64,000 nt of DNA from Neobacillus piezotolerans (lineage in GTDB: Bacteria > Bacillota > Bacilli > Bacillales > Cytobacillaceae), in assembly GCF_003362805.1 (NCBI RefSeq), contig NZ_QNQT01000002.1, positions 434,001 to 498,000 of the forward strand, given 5' to 3'. This document shows positions 36,228 to 45,003 of this stretch, piece by piece (the first letter of the stretch is position 1; the number at the start of each line of letters is the position of its first letter). Position numbers and translations under genes: made by a program. The notes beneath the pieces were generated by a model. It did no database searches. It was not told where the DNA came from and was given only the letters and a program-made list of their open reading frames with translations.

Positions 36228-39089
36228 TTGAAGAAAGTGGGAATGGTTGTGACATTTAAAAAGAAACAATTTTTTGGGCTCGGGTTGACACTTTTATTTA
36301 TGACGCTGCTTTTATTTGTCATTTTATCGTTAACAGGAAAAATTAAGACAAATATGTTGTCAATCGTCGAAGACCGGTACGATAAAGTAAATGATGCCAT
36401 GGAAATACGCCAGGCAGTTCTTTTAACAGATAGGGAACTCGTTAATGCGATTCAGGAAGGGAACAGCCCGGATATTGAAACCCTCATCCCATTGCTTGAG
36501 TCTAACCAAAAAATTGTCCAGGAATCGATTGTTAAGCTTGATGGGATCCTGAACAAGCCGACATCGAAAAAATTGCTTAAGGAAATAGATATCGCCTACC
36601 GGGAATATCTGGATACGGAGAAACAGCTCATATCGGGGTTAAAGGCGGGCGCCAAGCCGGCCGATCTTCGGAAAATCTATTATGGCTCGGTGGCTGAAAA
36701 AGGCGAACTCGTTAAAAAGGTTAATGAGTTCAAGTCCTATCAGGAACGCCTGATGAACGAGTCGCTTAAAAGCGCCAATAAATCCTACGACCAGTTATTC
36801 GCCGCGCTGTTCATTTCAGTTATTGCAGCGGCAATTCTTATCACCGGGGTTACGCTTTGGGTAATCCGAAGTACCAGCAGGAGATTGGATTCAGTGGCTG
36901 AAGGAATTAAAACGATTGATTATAACAACCTCGCCGAAATTCCAAGGATAAAGGTTGAAGCGCATGATGAAATCGGCCAAATTTCTGCCGCCTTCAATTC
37001 CATGGCCGTGTCGCTTGAGACATACTACAATAAGGAAAAGAAATTTACAGCTGAAATATCAGAGCAAAACTGGGTGCAGACCCAGTCCGCCGAACTTATC
37101 AACCTGTATCACAAAAGTACTGAAGTTGAAGGTCTTGCCGAGCAGCTGATGGCAAATTTGGCTCCCGCGGTAGGTGCAAGCCTTGGCGCGTTTTACCTAA
37201 TGGAGAACCAAACTTTGAAAAAAGTAGGTTCGTTTGCTGATGGGGGCGGAACAGCCGGCCGTGCAGAAATCGCGCTCAGGGAAGGCCTCGCAGGTCAGTG
37301 CGCGGTGAAAAAAGAAGCTATTTATATTGAAGATATTCCGGAAGATTATACTGTGATTTCCACGGGGCTTGGCTCAATGAAGCCTAAAAGCCTACTGATC
37401 GCGCCCGTTCTCGTCAAGGATGAAACGGTCGCGGTCATTGAACTTGCATCCCTGAAGCCATTTACCCGGGCCGAAAGAATACTCGCCAATAAAGTATTTG
37501 AAACGCTTGGCATGGCAGTAATGAATATTCTTGGCAGAATGGAAATTGAACGCCTTCTCCTCGAGTCGCAGGCCCAGGCGGAAGAACTTCAGTCCCAGTC
37601 CGAGGAATTGCAGGCCCAATCCGAAGAACTGCAAACCCAGGCGGAGGAACTCCGCATGATCAATGAGCAGCTTGAAGAACGGACGAAAGACGCGGAAATC
37701 AAGTCTGCAGAACTGCTTATAGCGAAGGAAGAGCTTGAGGTCAAAGCGAAGGAGCTGCAGCTGAGCTCGAAGTACAAATCTGAATTCCTGGCGAATATGT
37801 CCCACGAATTGCGGACTCCGCTCAACAGCATTTTGCTGCTGTCCGAAATGCTTGGGGAAGACACGGATGAAAACTTGACGGATGAGCAGAAGGATTTTGC
37901 CAAAGTCATTCATACTTCAGGCCAGGATTTGCTGAACCTGATTAATGACATTCTTGATTTATCAAAAGTCGAGGTAGGAAAGCTTGAGGTTGTCTTTGAC
38001 GGCGTCAACATTGCTGATTTCGGCGGAAGGCTGGAGCATCTCTTTTCCCACCATGCGGTAAGGAAAGGGCTCGGGTTCATGGTCGATATTGAGGATAACC
38101 TGCCCGATCTTTTTTACACGGATGAACAGCGCCTCCAGCAAATCGTTAAAAACCTTCTGGCAAACGCATTTAAATTTACTGAATCAGGTGCTGTTATTGC
38201 AAGCATAAATAGAGCGGAACCCAATGAAATACCAGCTGAGCCGGTTTCAGATACATGGCTGAAGTTTTCGGTCAGCGATACGGGCATAGGCATAGCCGAG
38301 GACAAACAGCAGCTCATATTTGAAGCGTTTCAGCAGGTTGACGGGGCGACAATGAGGAAATATGGCGGCACGGGGCTGGGTCTCTCGATTTCAAGCGAAT
38401 TTGCCCGCTTACTTGGTGGAACGGTCACCGTTGAAAGCGAGGAAGGCAAGGGAAGTACATTCACACTTCTCATCCCAAGCCTTCCAAAAGGGGTGCCAAC
38501 CAGCGGGGAGGCGATAACTCCCGCGGTTCATAACGGCGCGTCCGAAGATGAGGGTGGAGTAGAAGCATCAGTTGGCGGAGAGCATCCTTCCGGCCAGGTT
38601 AAAGCAGCGAGCGTAGAGGTTGCCGCAGGGAATTCCGTACTGTTCGCCGATGGAAACCCGTTGATGGCTGAGGAGGAAGGGCATGAGGAAAGCGGGTCTG
38701 TTCCGTTCAATAATCTCCGTGGCAAGACGGTAGTTGTCGCCGATGACGACCATCGCAATATTTACGCGCTTGACAAGGCACTTTCAAGGGAAGGCATGCG
38801 CGTCTTATCGGTCGAGAATGGAATGGAATGCCTGGAAATTCTCCAAAGGACCGACAACGTTGACATTATCCTGATGGATATTATGATGCCAATCATGGAT
38901 GGATATGAAACGATGCAGCAAATTAGGGGAATGGACCGCTATGGGAACATTCCGATTATCGCCCTGACCGCGAAAGCGATGAAGGGAGACAAGGAGAAAT
39001 GCCTCGAAGCGGGCGCCTCGGATTATATCAGCAAGCCGCTAAAGATGGACCAGCTATTTTCAGCGATGAGGGTCTGGCTCGCCAGATAG
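36228..39089 (+). CDS. hybrid sensor histidine kinase (HAMP-GAF-HisKA-HATPase-REC)
   Basis: A 953-residue membrane kinase. Helices at about 15-37 and 190-212 bound an extracytoplasmic helical sensor domain (CHASE3-like). HAMP follows (about 213-268), then GAF (about 295-430), then a coiled coil with the striking repeat (Q)AEELQSQSEELQAQ (about 440-480). HisKA has the phosphorylated His526 in MSHELRTPLN. The HATPase domain is about 625-750 with GTGLGLSI, and the C-terminal REC domain has phospho-acceptor Asp884 in ILMDIMMP. CheR follows 12 bp downstream and a REC-PP2C gene converges, so the three likely form one signalling module. The start is uncertain (TTG 36228, ATG 36243 or GTG 36249). Confidence 0.93.
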   Translation: MKKVGMVVTFKKKQFFGLGLTLLFMTLLLFVILSLTGKIKTNMLSIVEDRYDKVNDAMEIRQAVLLTDRELVNAIQEGNSPDIETLIPLLESNQKIVQESIVKLDGILNKPTSKKLLKEIDIAYREYLDTEKQLISGLKAGAKPADLRKIYYGSVAEKGELVKKVNEFKSYQERLMNESLKSANKSYDQLFAALFISVIAAAILITGVTLWVIRSTSRRLDSVAEGIKTIDYNNLAEIPRIKVEAHDEIGQISAAFNSMAVSLETYYNKEKKFTAEISEQNWVQTQSAELINLYHKSTEVEGLAEQLMANLAPAVGASLGAFYLMENQTLKKVGSFADGGGTAGRAEIALREGLAGQCAVKKEAIYIEDIPEDYTVISTGLGSMKPKSLLIAPVLVKDETVAVIELASLKPFTRAERILANKVFETLGMAVMNILGRMEIERLLLESQAQAEELQSQSEELQAQSEELQTQAEELRMINEQLEERTKDAEIKSAELLIAKEELEVKAKELQLSSKYKSEFLANMSHELRTPLNSILLLSEMLGEDTDENLTDEQKDFAKVIHTSGQDLLNLINDILDLSKVEVGKLEVVFDGVNIADFGGRLEHLFSHHAVRKGLGFMVDIEDNLPDLFYTDEQRLQQIVKNLLANAFKFTESGAVIASINRAEPNEIPAEPVSDTWLKFSVSDTGIGIAEDKQQLIFEAFQQVDGATMRKYGGTGLGLSISSEFARLLGGTVTVESEEGKGSTFTLLIPSLPKGVPTSGEAITPAVHNGASEDEGGVEASVGGEHPSGQVKAASVEVAAGNSVLFADGNPLMAEEEGHEESGSVPFNNLRGKTVVVADDDHRNIYALDKALSREGMRVLSVENGMECLEILQRTDNVDIILMDIMMPIMDGYETMQQIRGMDRYGNIPIIALTAKAMKGDKEKCLEAGASDYISKPLKMDQLFSAMRVWLAR

Positions 39090-39101
39090 AGGAGGATTTT
39101 T

Positions 39102-39917
39102 TTGCAAAAGGAAGAACTTGAACTTGAATTATTGCTGCTGGCAGTCTACCGGCTGTCCGGTTTCGACTTCCGGCAGTATATGAATTCATCCATTATGCGC
39201 CGCGTCCAGAACCGGCTTAGGCTCGAACAGCTTCCCGGCATTTCCCGCCTGACGGAAAGGGTGATTGAGGATGATACGGTCCTCAAAAAACTGCTCGATG
39301 ATTTCTCAATCAACGTCACGGAAATGTTCCGAGACCCAAGCTTCTTTGCTTCATTCCGCCGGAATGTCGTGCCCCATTTAAAGGGTCTCCCGCAAATCCG
39401 GATTTGGCATGCCGGCTGCTCGACCGGCGAAGAGGCCTACTCGATGGCGATATTGCTCGAGGAGGAAGGGCTTGGCGGCAAGGCCAAAATCTATGCGACC
39501 GATATGAGCGAAAAAGTAATCCGGGCCGCGGAAAAAGGAGTAATTCCCCTTTCAAAAATGCAGGATTATACGAAAAATTACCTTCAGGCTGGCGGAAGGC
39601 GTTCCTTTTCCGAATACTATACCGCAGATAGCCACTTTGCGACACTCGACCCGTCGCTTCGGGAAAAAATCATTTTCGCCCAGCATAATCTGGTGACTGA
39701 CGGCTCTTTTAATGAATTCCATGTGGTGATTTGCAGGAATGTCCTCATTTATTTCAACCAGGACCTTCAGAACCACGTACTCCGGCTTATTAATGCGAGC
39801 CTCAGCCAGGGAGGGTTTCTCGGGCTTGGCAGCAAGGAGGCCATCCGGAGCGAAGCCCATCCGCAATTCACGGAATTTGATGCTTCCGAAAAGATTTACA
39901 GGAAAATGCAAAGGTAA
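39102..39917 (+). CDS. CheR-type protein-glutamate methyltransferase
   Basis: A 271-residue enzyme starting at TTG 39102 after GAGGAGG. N-terminal helices are followed by a SAM-dependent methyltransferase domain: SINVTEMFRDPSFF, the SAM motif WHAGCSTGEEAYSMAI, YATDMSEKVI and VICRNVLIYF, all CheR hallmarks. No chemoreceptor is nearby. Its tight linkage to a hybrid kinase suggests it methylates that kinase or a related sensor instead of serving chemotaxis. Confidence 0.92.
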   Translation: MQKEELELELLLLAVYRLSGFDFRQYMNSSIMRRVQNRLRLEQLPGISRLTERVIEDDTVLKKLLDDFSINVTEMFRDPSFFASFRRNVVPHLKGLPQIRIWHAGCSTGEEAYSMAILLEEEGLGGKAKIYATDMSEKVIRAAEKGVIPLSKMQDYTKNYLQAGGRRSFSEYYTADSHFATLDPSLREKIIFAQHNLVTDGSFNEFHVVICRNVLIYFNQDLQNHVLRLINASLSQGGFLGLGSKEAIRSEAHPQFTEFDASEKIYRKMQR

Positions 39918-39926
39918 TTGGAAATG

Positions 39927-39956
39927 CACCGCTTTCTTCGGAGAGCGGTGTTTTTT
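39927..39956 (+). terminator. terminator after the cheR-like gene
   Basis: CACCGCT and AGCGGTG around a 10-nt loop, then TTTTTT. Confidence 0.85.
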
Positions 39957-40004
39957 CGGGAAAAGAGCTGATGGACTAGGTTATAAAGCTTAGAAATGGG
40001 ATGC

Positions 40005-40165
40005 GAATGCTGATAAGTAGGGAGCAAATACTGATAAAAGAGTCCGAATGCTGATAAACCCGAATCAAATACTGATAAAGGAGTCTCGAATGCTGATAAA
40101 CGTGAAACAAATGCTGATAAATGAGTCCCGAATGCTGATAAACCCGGATCAAATGCTGATAAACC
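40005..40165. repeat. tandem array of about eight 20-21 bp units (AATGCTGATAAA)
   Basis: Units share (G/A)AAT(G/A)CTGATAA and alternate in their spacers, so a 41-42 bp higher-order period is visible. The array fills the gap between the cheR-like and PP2C genes. Open frames across it are products of the repetition. Confidence 0.88.
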
Positions 40166-40219
40166 AGACTGGCAAAGATTCCTCCCAAACCGGAATCCTG
40201 ACAAAAGATTGTGACTAGC

Positions 40220-40250
40220 TAAAAAAAGCCCGGACCAGTCATCCGGACTT
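40220..40250 (-). terminator. terminator of the REC-PP2C gene
   Basis: On the minus strand AGTCCGGA-TGACTGG-TCCGGGCT followed by a T-run. Confidence 0.8.
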
Positions 40251-40266
40251 TCGTTTATCCTTGTCA

Positions 40267-41409
40267 TTATGATGCTTTTATTAAAACGACACACATATCA
40301 TCACTTGCCGATGTCTGCTGCTCCTTTGAGAGAAGGAGGTCGATCGGTTCGCACTCGGCTAAATTAGACCAACCGGATGATGCGGCCATCTGTAAATACT
40401 CCATCCCTGCAAGGCCATTTTTCTCGGCCGTTTCCGGTACACCATCCGTAAATAGAAGCAGCTGCGCGGAGTCTTCATATGTAAGAATCTTTTTTTCAAC
40501 CGTGATTGCATCAAAAAAACCAACCGCGCAAGTAGTTGAGCCGAGATCTTCAAGCCGCTGCCCGTCAATGAGCGCGTAGCCGGAAGGATGTCCGGCATTC
40601 ACGTATTCAATCGTCTTTTCTCTGGCGTCAATAACCGAATACACAGCCGTGAAATAGTATGGGATTTGCTGGTTCCGGCTGTTCAACGAGTTCATCCAGC
40701 GGTTCAGCTCGCGGATGACATGCTCTGGGTCCGGATTCACCCTGATTAAATCCCGTAGTATAGAGGAAATGAACATGCACACGAGCGAGGCGGAAATCCC
40801 ATGGCCCATCATGTCCAAAAGAATGACTGCATAACGATTTTCATCAATCTTATGCCAGTAATACAAATCACCCGCCAGAGTATTCGCCGGCAAATACGAG
40901 GCTTTTATTTTCAAATTGGAATCGTCCACCGGTTCGCTAAGCAGGCTCGTCTGAACCTGCATCGAGAGTTCCAGCTCATTCCGGATTTTCTCATCATGCT
41001 TTTTATGCCAATCCTTTTCATATTTGAGCCGGAGCACAACACGGATGCGCGCAAGCAATTCGGTCTTATTGATTGGCTTCATTACATAATCCATTCCGCC
41101 GACGTCAAGCGCTTCGGCAACCTTGTTCGAATCCTCGAGCGCGGTGACGAAAATAACGGGGATATCCCTCGTATGCGGCGTCTCCTGCAGCTTCCTGCAT
41201 GCCACAATCCCGTCGATTTCAGGCATCATAATATCCATCAAAATTAAATCCGCAGGCCGTTCAACCGGATGCGGACTGTCAATCTGCAAATAATCAAACA
41301 TCTCGCGCGCTGATGAAAAGGACAGGTAATTCTCATATCCCGCCCGCTTTAAAATCTTTTCTATTAAAAACAAGTTCACCTGGTTATCATCTACAATCAA
41401 AATCGCCAT
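40267..41409 (-). CDS. response regulator with PP2C (RsbU/SpoIIE-like) phosphatase output
   Basis: A 380-residue protein. The N-terminal REC domain has acidic residues in ILIVDDNQVN and the phospho-acceptor Asp in LILMDIMMPEIDG (about residue 60). A linker helix is followed by a PP2C phosphatase domain (about 185-378) with YAVILLDMMGHGISASLV and LLLFTDGVPET. Such proteins dephosphorylate anti-sigma-factor antagonists (STAS proteins). It converges with the hybrid kinase-CheR pair and may take its phosphate from that kinase. Confidence 0.92.
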   Translation of the reverse strand: MAILIVDDNQVNLFLIEKILKRAGYENYLSFSSAREMFDYLQIDSPHPVERPADLILMDIMMPEIDGIVACRKLQETPHTRDIPVIFVTALEDSNKVAEALDVGGMDYVMKPINKTELLARIRVVLRLKYEKDWHKKHDEKIRNELELSMQVQTSLLSEPVDDSNLKIKASYLPANTLAGDLYYWHKIDENRYAVILLDMMGHGISASLVCMFISSILRDLIRVNPDPEHVIRELNRWMNSLNSRNQQIPYYFTAVYSVIDAREKTIEYVNAGHPSGYALIDGQRLEDLGSTTCAVGFFDAITVEKKILTYEDSAQLLLFTDGVPETAEKNGLAGMEYLQMAASSGWSNLAECEPIDLLLSKEQQTSASDDMCVVLIKAS

Positions 41410-41641
41410 ATCCTAACCCCTTCGGCTGCGCAACCACTGAATTTCTCTCTCTTTTAAAACCATATCCTTTTTCAATACCCCAAATTGGCAAATAAAAACC
41501 CGTTATCAGCCTTTTACCAAGAATTTCTCCAACGTGGCACTCGGAAAATAAAATCCAGTAACAGCGCCAGGCCCACACGCCGGACAACGCAACGTATTTT
41601 TTGCTGCTCGTCCCTTTTTCTATTATGGTACTTTTTTCTTT

Positions 41642-41670
41642 TTGACGGCAAGGGAAAAGGGGTGTATAGT
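41642..41670 (+). promoter_or_regulatory. promoter of the T-box leader
   Basis: TTGACG, a 17-base spacer and TATAGT form a near-consensus sigma-A promoter. Confidence 0.8.
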
Positions 41671-41679
41671 AGTTTTGTA

Positions 41680-41913
41680 GAATTGCTTTAACGCTTAAAA
41701 GCGTTTGTGCAAAGAAGTGATTTCCTTGCATCGAATACAAAACAGTATATAGTATGCCCCGCAGAATTAATAGGGTGGCCGATAGCGGCAGCAAGAGACC
41801 GGATGGCTGGTGGGAATTCGGGCGTTGGTAATTTCGAAAAAAATATAACTGATTTGAATGGGCATATTTTGCAAAGAGGGCAGGGATCGCCTGCCAATTA
41901 GGGTGGTACGCGG
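41680..41913 (+). promoter_or_regulatory. T-box riboswitch
   Basis: A long leader ends in the T-box TTAGGGTGGTACGCGG (41898-41913), one C short of the canonical GGTACCGCG. The stem-I distal element GCAGCAAGAGACCGGATGGC with GGTGG lies at about 41788-41813. T-boxes bind uncharged tRNA and let transcription pass the terminator that follows. I could not fix the specifier codon. B. subtilis YheL-like NhaC transporters have been predicted as tyrosine-T-box genes, so tyrosine is a guess. Confidence 0.8.
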
Positions 41914-41914
41914 A

Positions 41915-41947
41915 GCCTTTTCGCCCCTGACGGCGAAAGGGCTTTTT
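41915..41947 (+). terminator. T-box-controlled terminator
   Basis: GCCTTTTCGCC and GGCGAAAGGGC pair around a 6-nt loop, followed by TTTTT. Confidence 0.85.
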
Positions 41948-42015
41948 GTGTCAAAACAGCCGCCAAGAAGTGCGTGCGCATCAAGAAAAACCAGGGATTC
42001 ATTGGAGGAGTTAAT

Positions 42016-43419
42016 ATGCTGCAGGGACAGAAAGAGCTTGCTATCAAGCCGATAGAGGCCGCTATCATTACGCTATTATTGATGGGGCTAGTCGGGTATC
42101 TGATTATCGGGTTGGAGGTGGTACCGCAAATCGCGATTATTTCCGGGATCGCCCTTTTGCTAGGGTATGGGGCGGTTAAACGGGTAAGCTTCAAGGAGCT
42201 TGATGCCGCGATGGCGGAAGGTGCGAAATCGGGCATAGCCGCGGCGATGATTTTCTTTTTTATCGGGATGCTCATTAGCAGCTGGATGGCGAGCGGGACG
42301 ATTCCGACGTTCATTTACCTCGCCGTCGATCTCGTATCGGGGAAGTTCTACTATGCGATTGTTTTCGTTGTTACATCGATTATCGGCCTAAGCATCGGCA
42401 GTTCACTTACGACAGCGGCGACACTTGGGGTTGCATTTGTCGGAGCGAGCACGGCGCTTGGCATTTCACCCGTCATCACGGCCGGGGCAGTCGTTTCAGG
42501 GGCATTCTTTGGTGATAAAATGTCCCCCCTATCCGATACGACCAACTTGGCATCAAGTGTCGCGGGCGCTGATTTATTTGAACATATAAAGAATATGGCC
42601 TGGACAACCATACCTGCATTCATTCTTTCATTCATCGTATATATGATGATTTCGCCGGCCGATTCCCATCAGAGCATAAAGCAAATGGGAATCATTAAAG
42701 CTGAATTGCTGGACTTGAATCTTGTCCATTGGTACTCGCTCGTGCCGTGCGCCATACTTGCGGTGCTTGCTCTGAAAAAAGTGCCCGCTATCGCCACCTT
42801 ATCGGCGGGAACCATTTCGGCACTGCTAATTTCGTTCTTCATTAATGGGGGAGTGGACGGAAAAGGATTCCTCGCGCTCCTTTATTCCGGCTACAAGTCG
42901 GGAAGCGGGATCCAGGAAGTCGATTCGATGCTGTCACGCGGCGGTATTGAAAGCATGATGTTCAGCATCTCCGTCATCCTGCTTGCCCTCAGCATGGGCG
43001 GACTTTTGTTCAGGCTCGGGATTCTCCCCTCCCTGCTGTCGGTCGTCCAACGTTTCCTTAACCGGGTTTCAATGCTGATTGGTGCAACCGCAGGAATGGC
43101 CATTGCCGTCAATTTCATGATTGGAGAGCAGTATTTATCAATACTTTTGCCGGGGAATGCATTTAAAGAGCATTTTAAAAGAGCGGGCCTGCAGCCAAAA
43201 CACCTATCCCGGGTGCTTGAGGATGCTGGAACAGTCGTCAACCCGCTTGTTCCGTGGAGCGTATGCGGGGTTTTCATCGCATCGGTTCTTGGCGTGCCTG
43301 TTACGGATTACGCACTGTTTGCCTTCTTCTGCCTGTTCTCACCGCTTCTCACCATTTTTTATGGCATTACAGGCATCACCCTTCCGAAGCGGTCTAAACT
43401 GCCTCAGCTTGAAAAATAA
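42016..43419 (+). CDS. NhaC-family Na+/H+ antiporter-type transporter
   Basis: A 467-residue membrane protein with about eleven helices. Family phrases include SWMASGTIPTFIYL, IGLSIGSSLTTAATLGVAF, FFGDKMSPLSDTTNLASS and AGTVVNPLVPWSVCGVF. ATG 42016 follows TTGGAGGAG. NhaC proteins exchange Na+ for H+ or for organic acids. The T-box in front means expression responds to an uncharged tRNA, so an amino-acid transporter is more likely than a pH-control antiporter. Confidence 0.9.
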   Translation: MLQGQKELAIKPIEAAIITLLLMGLVGYLIIGLEVVPQIAIISGIALLLGYGAVKRVSFKELDAAMAEGAKSGIAAAMIFFFIGMLISSWMASGTIPTFIYLAVDLVSGKFYYAIVFVVTSIIGLSIGSSLTTAATLGVAFVGASTALGISPVITAGAVVSGAFFGDKMSPLSDTTNLASSVAGADLFEHIKNMAWTTIPAFILSFIVYMMISPADSHQSIKQMGIIKAELLDLNLVHWYSLVPCAILAVLALKKVPAIATLSAGTISALLISFFINGGVDGKGFLALLYSGYKSGSGIQEVDSMLSRGGIESMMFSISVILLALSMGGLLFRLGILPSLLSVVQRFLNRVSMLIGATAGMAIAVNFMIGEQYLSILLPGNAFKEHFKRAGLQPKHLSRVLEDAGTVVNPLVPWSVCGVFIASVLGVPVTDYALFAFFCLFSPLLTIFYGITGITLPKRSKLPQLEK

Positions 43420-43433
43420 ATGTCCATGTAAAA

Positions 43434-43476
43434 ACAGCCTGATCGGGGTAATCCTCCGGTTCAGGCTGTATTTTTA
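43434..43476. terminator. bidirectional terminator
   Basis: ACAGCCTGA and TCAGGCTGT pair with T-rich sequence on one side and A-rich on the other, between nhaC and tlpA. Confidence 0.75.
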
Positions 43477-43483
43477 TAATCGG

Positions 43484-44053
43484 TTAATTTGCTTCTTTTA
43501 ATAGCTTGGCCATAAGTTCCTCGTCCATCGGCCCGATGTATTTCTTTGAAATCCTGCCATCGGTGCCAATGATATAACTTGTCGGTATCGTTATCGTCTC
43601 ATAGAGCGTCCCAATTTTATTTTTCTCATCGAGGGGAATCGGGAATGTCAGGCCGTAATCCTTCACAAACGTATCAATCGCTTCTTGGCCCTTGTCAAGC
43701 GCGGTGAGGTTGACTGCCAGGATCGTCATCTCTTTGTTTTTATTTTTTTCATAAAAGCTTTGCATATGAGGCATTTCCGCTTTGCACGGCGGACACCACG
43801 TTGCCCAGAAATTCAAAATTACTTTTTTCCCGCGGTAGTCGGATAGCTTTACCTTTTCACCCGTCAGCAAGGCGAGTTCAAAATCCGGCGCGATGTTTCC
43901 CTGGGCGATGCCAACGACATTCGAGTTAGCCGCGGATTCACTTGCTTCAGGTGTTTTTTTCTCCCCGGATGAAAGCAATGGTTTCCAACTATTCACCGCA
44001 ATGATTGCAATAGCCAGACTAAGAATAATTGCCGCGAAAGCTTTCTTGTTCAT
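43484..44053 (-). CDS. TlpA/ResA-like membrane-anchored thioredoxin
   Basis: A 189-residue protein with one N-terminal transmembrane anchor (about 5-22) and an extracytoplasmic thioredoxin fold. The active site is NFWATWCPPCKAEMPHM (WCPPC) and the cis-Pro loop is ETITIPTSYIIG. It should reduce or oxidise disulfides outside the membrane, for example in cytochrome or copper-site maturation. It overlaps the membrane protein gene upstream by 4 bp. The shared promoter has a CsoR-type palindrome, so copper control is predicted. Confidence 0.9.
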   Translation of the reverse strand: MNKKAFAAIILSLAIAIIAVNSWKPLLSSGEKKTPEASESAANSNVVGIAQGNIAPDFELALLTGEKVKLSDYRGKKVILNFWATWCPPCKAEMPHMQSFYEKNKNKEMTILAVNLTALDKGQEAIDTFVKDYGLTFPIPLDEKNKIGTLYETITIPTSYIIGTDGRISKKYIGPMDEELMAKLLKEAN

Positions 44054-44655
44054 GCTTGCACCCCCTTTTTTAAGTATGCCATTAAACCAAAGAAAAGTCC
44101 TCCGGCAAGAACAGCCAGATTGCCGGGGCTGAAAATGGAACTAAAAATACTTACTCCAAGCACTTCTGCGAAATACAGCATGATAAAGGCCTCAACACTT
44201 AGTTGCCTTTTTTGAAAAACAACTAATAGTGTACCCGCCAGCAATAGGAAATACACGGCGGCGGCCGGCAATTCATTGGCCATCATAGAAAGAATTAAAA
44301 AATGGGGCAGGGCGAACAAATGGAATAAAGGAAGCCCTTCGCCTGCGAGAGGAAGCTTCCCGCTTTTGGCTAGGTAAAAAAGGTAAAAAAACACAGCAAG
44401 CAGGGCGAGCAGCATCCCTTTTGAGCCACCGTGAAAATAAAGGAGCGATACCGGGGATTTGCTAAAGATACCCCAATAAAAAAGAATATAACTTAGTTTT
44501 GCTGCCAGGAAAAAGAAGAAGAAGGTATTCCAATACCAATCTCCGGCCTTTGTTTTCATAAGTGCCCTATAAAGGAGAGGAGCGAGGAAAACCGCCGCCA
44601 AGGCCGCGGCCAACCCAGCCGGCACAGTCACCTTCCCGATTGTCAGTAAATTCAT
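44050..44655 (-). CDS. polytopic membrane protein partner of the TlpA-like thioredoxin
   Basis: A 201-residue protein with about six to seven hydrophobic segments and few polar loops, starting MNLLTIGKVTVPAGLAAALA. ATG 44655 follows TTGGAGGC; longer frames upstream would cross the promoter and operator. No family was recognised. The 4-bp overlap with the TlpA-like gene suggests a CcdA-like role in feeding electrons to it, but there are no conserved cysteines to support that. Confidence 0.75.
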   Translation of the reverse strand: MNLLTIGKVTVPAGLAAALAAVFLAPLLYRALMKTKAGDWYWNTFFFFFLAAKLSYILFYWGIFSKSPVSLLYFHGGSKGMLLALLAVFFYLFYLAKSGKLPLAGEGLPLFHLFALPHFLILSMMANELPAAAVYFLLLAGTLLVVFQKRQLSVEAFIMLYFAEVLGVSIFSSIFSPGNLAVLAGGLFFGLMAYLKKGVQA

Positions 44656-44679
44656 GGACTTGCCTCCAAACCGAGTCGT

Positions 44680-44708
44680 TTTACTTATTGTACCCCATGG
44701 GGTATGAT
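44680..44708. promoter_or_regulatory. divergent promoter with CsoR-type operator
   Basis: The perfect palindrome TACCCCATGGGGTA (44691-44704) matches the CsoR operator form TACCCC-N-GGGGTA. It lies in the spacer of two divergent promoters: minus strand TTTACC-18-TACAAT toward the membrane protein-TlpA pair, and plus strand TTTACT-17-TATGAT. Confidence 0.7.
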
Positions 44709-44749
44709 TGGGTAAATAAAAATAGCTCACGGTTGGGAGGAGGATACTC

Positions 44750-44866
44750 TTGCAAAATGATATGGATAAGAAGGAAGATTGTGAGGAAACTGGCTCCTGA
44801 GGCATCCGGCTGGGAAAAGCATCCGGTCAGGATGTAAAAAAAGGAAAAGGGGCCATTTCGCTATGA
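44750..44866 (+). CDS. candidate small peptide gene with in-frame TGA
   Basis: A strong GGGAGGAGG (44735-44743) stands six bases before TTG 44750. The frame reads MQNDMDKKEDCEETGS, then TGA (44798-44800), then GIRLGKASGQDVKKGKGAIS-L and TGA. A 5-bp hairpin CATCC-GGTCA-GGATG starts 19 nt after the first TGA. It would be either a 16-residue peptide or, if TGA is Sec, 38 residues. No homologue is known to me, so this is speculative. Confidence 0.25.
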
Positions 44867-45003
44867 CCCGGAGTTTTTGTTTGGCTCCTGGCAGGAGTCA
44901 TTTATATGATTTATCACCTATTCTAATAATAATAGATGGCTTTTGGGAAACCGGGGGCCATTTTAGCAGGCCAAAAATCCCGAACGAAAGCTGAAAAAAT
45001 GGG

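Noticed and set aside
39976-40294. Frames with repeated 'YQHS' or 'LSAF' phrases
   Set aside because: They are translations of the 21-bp repeat array, without start signals.
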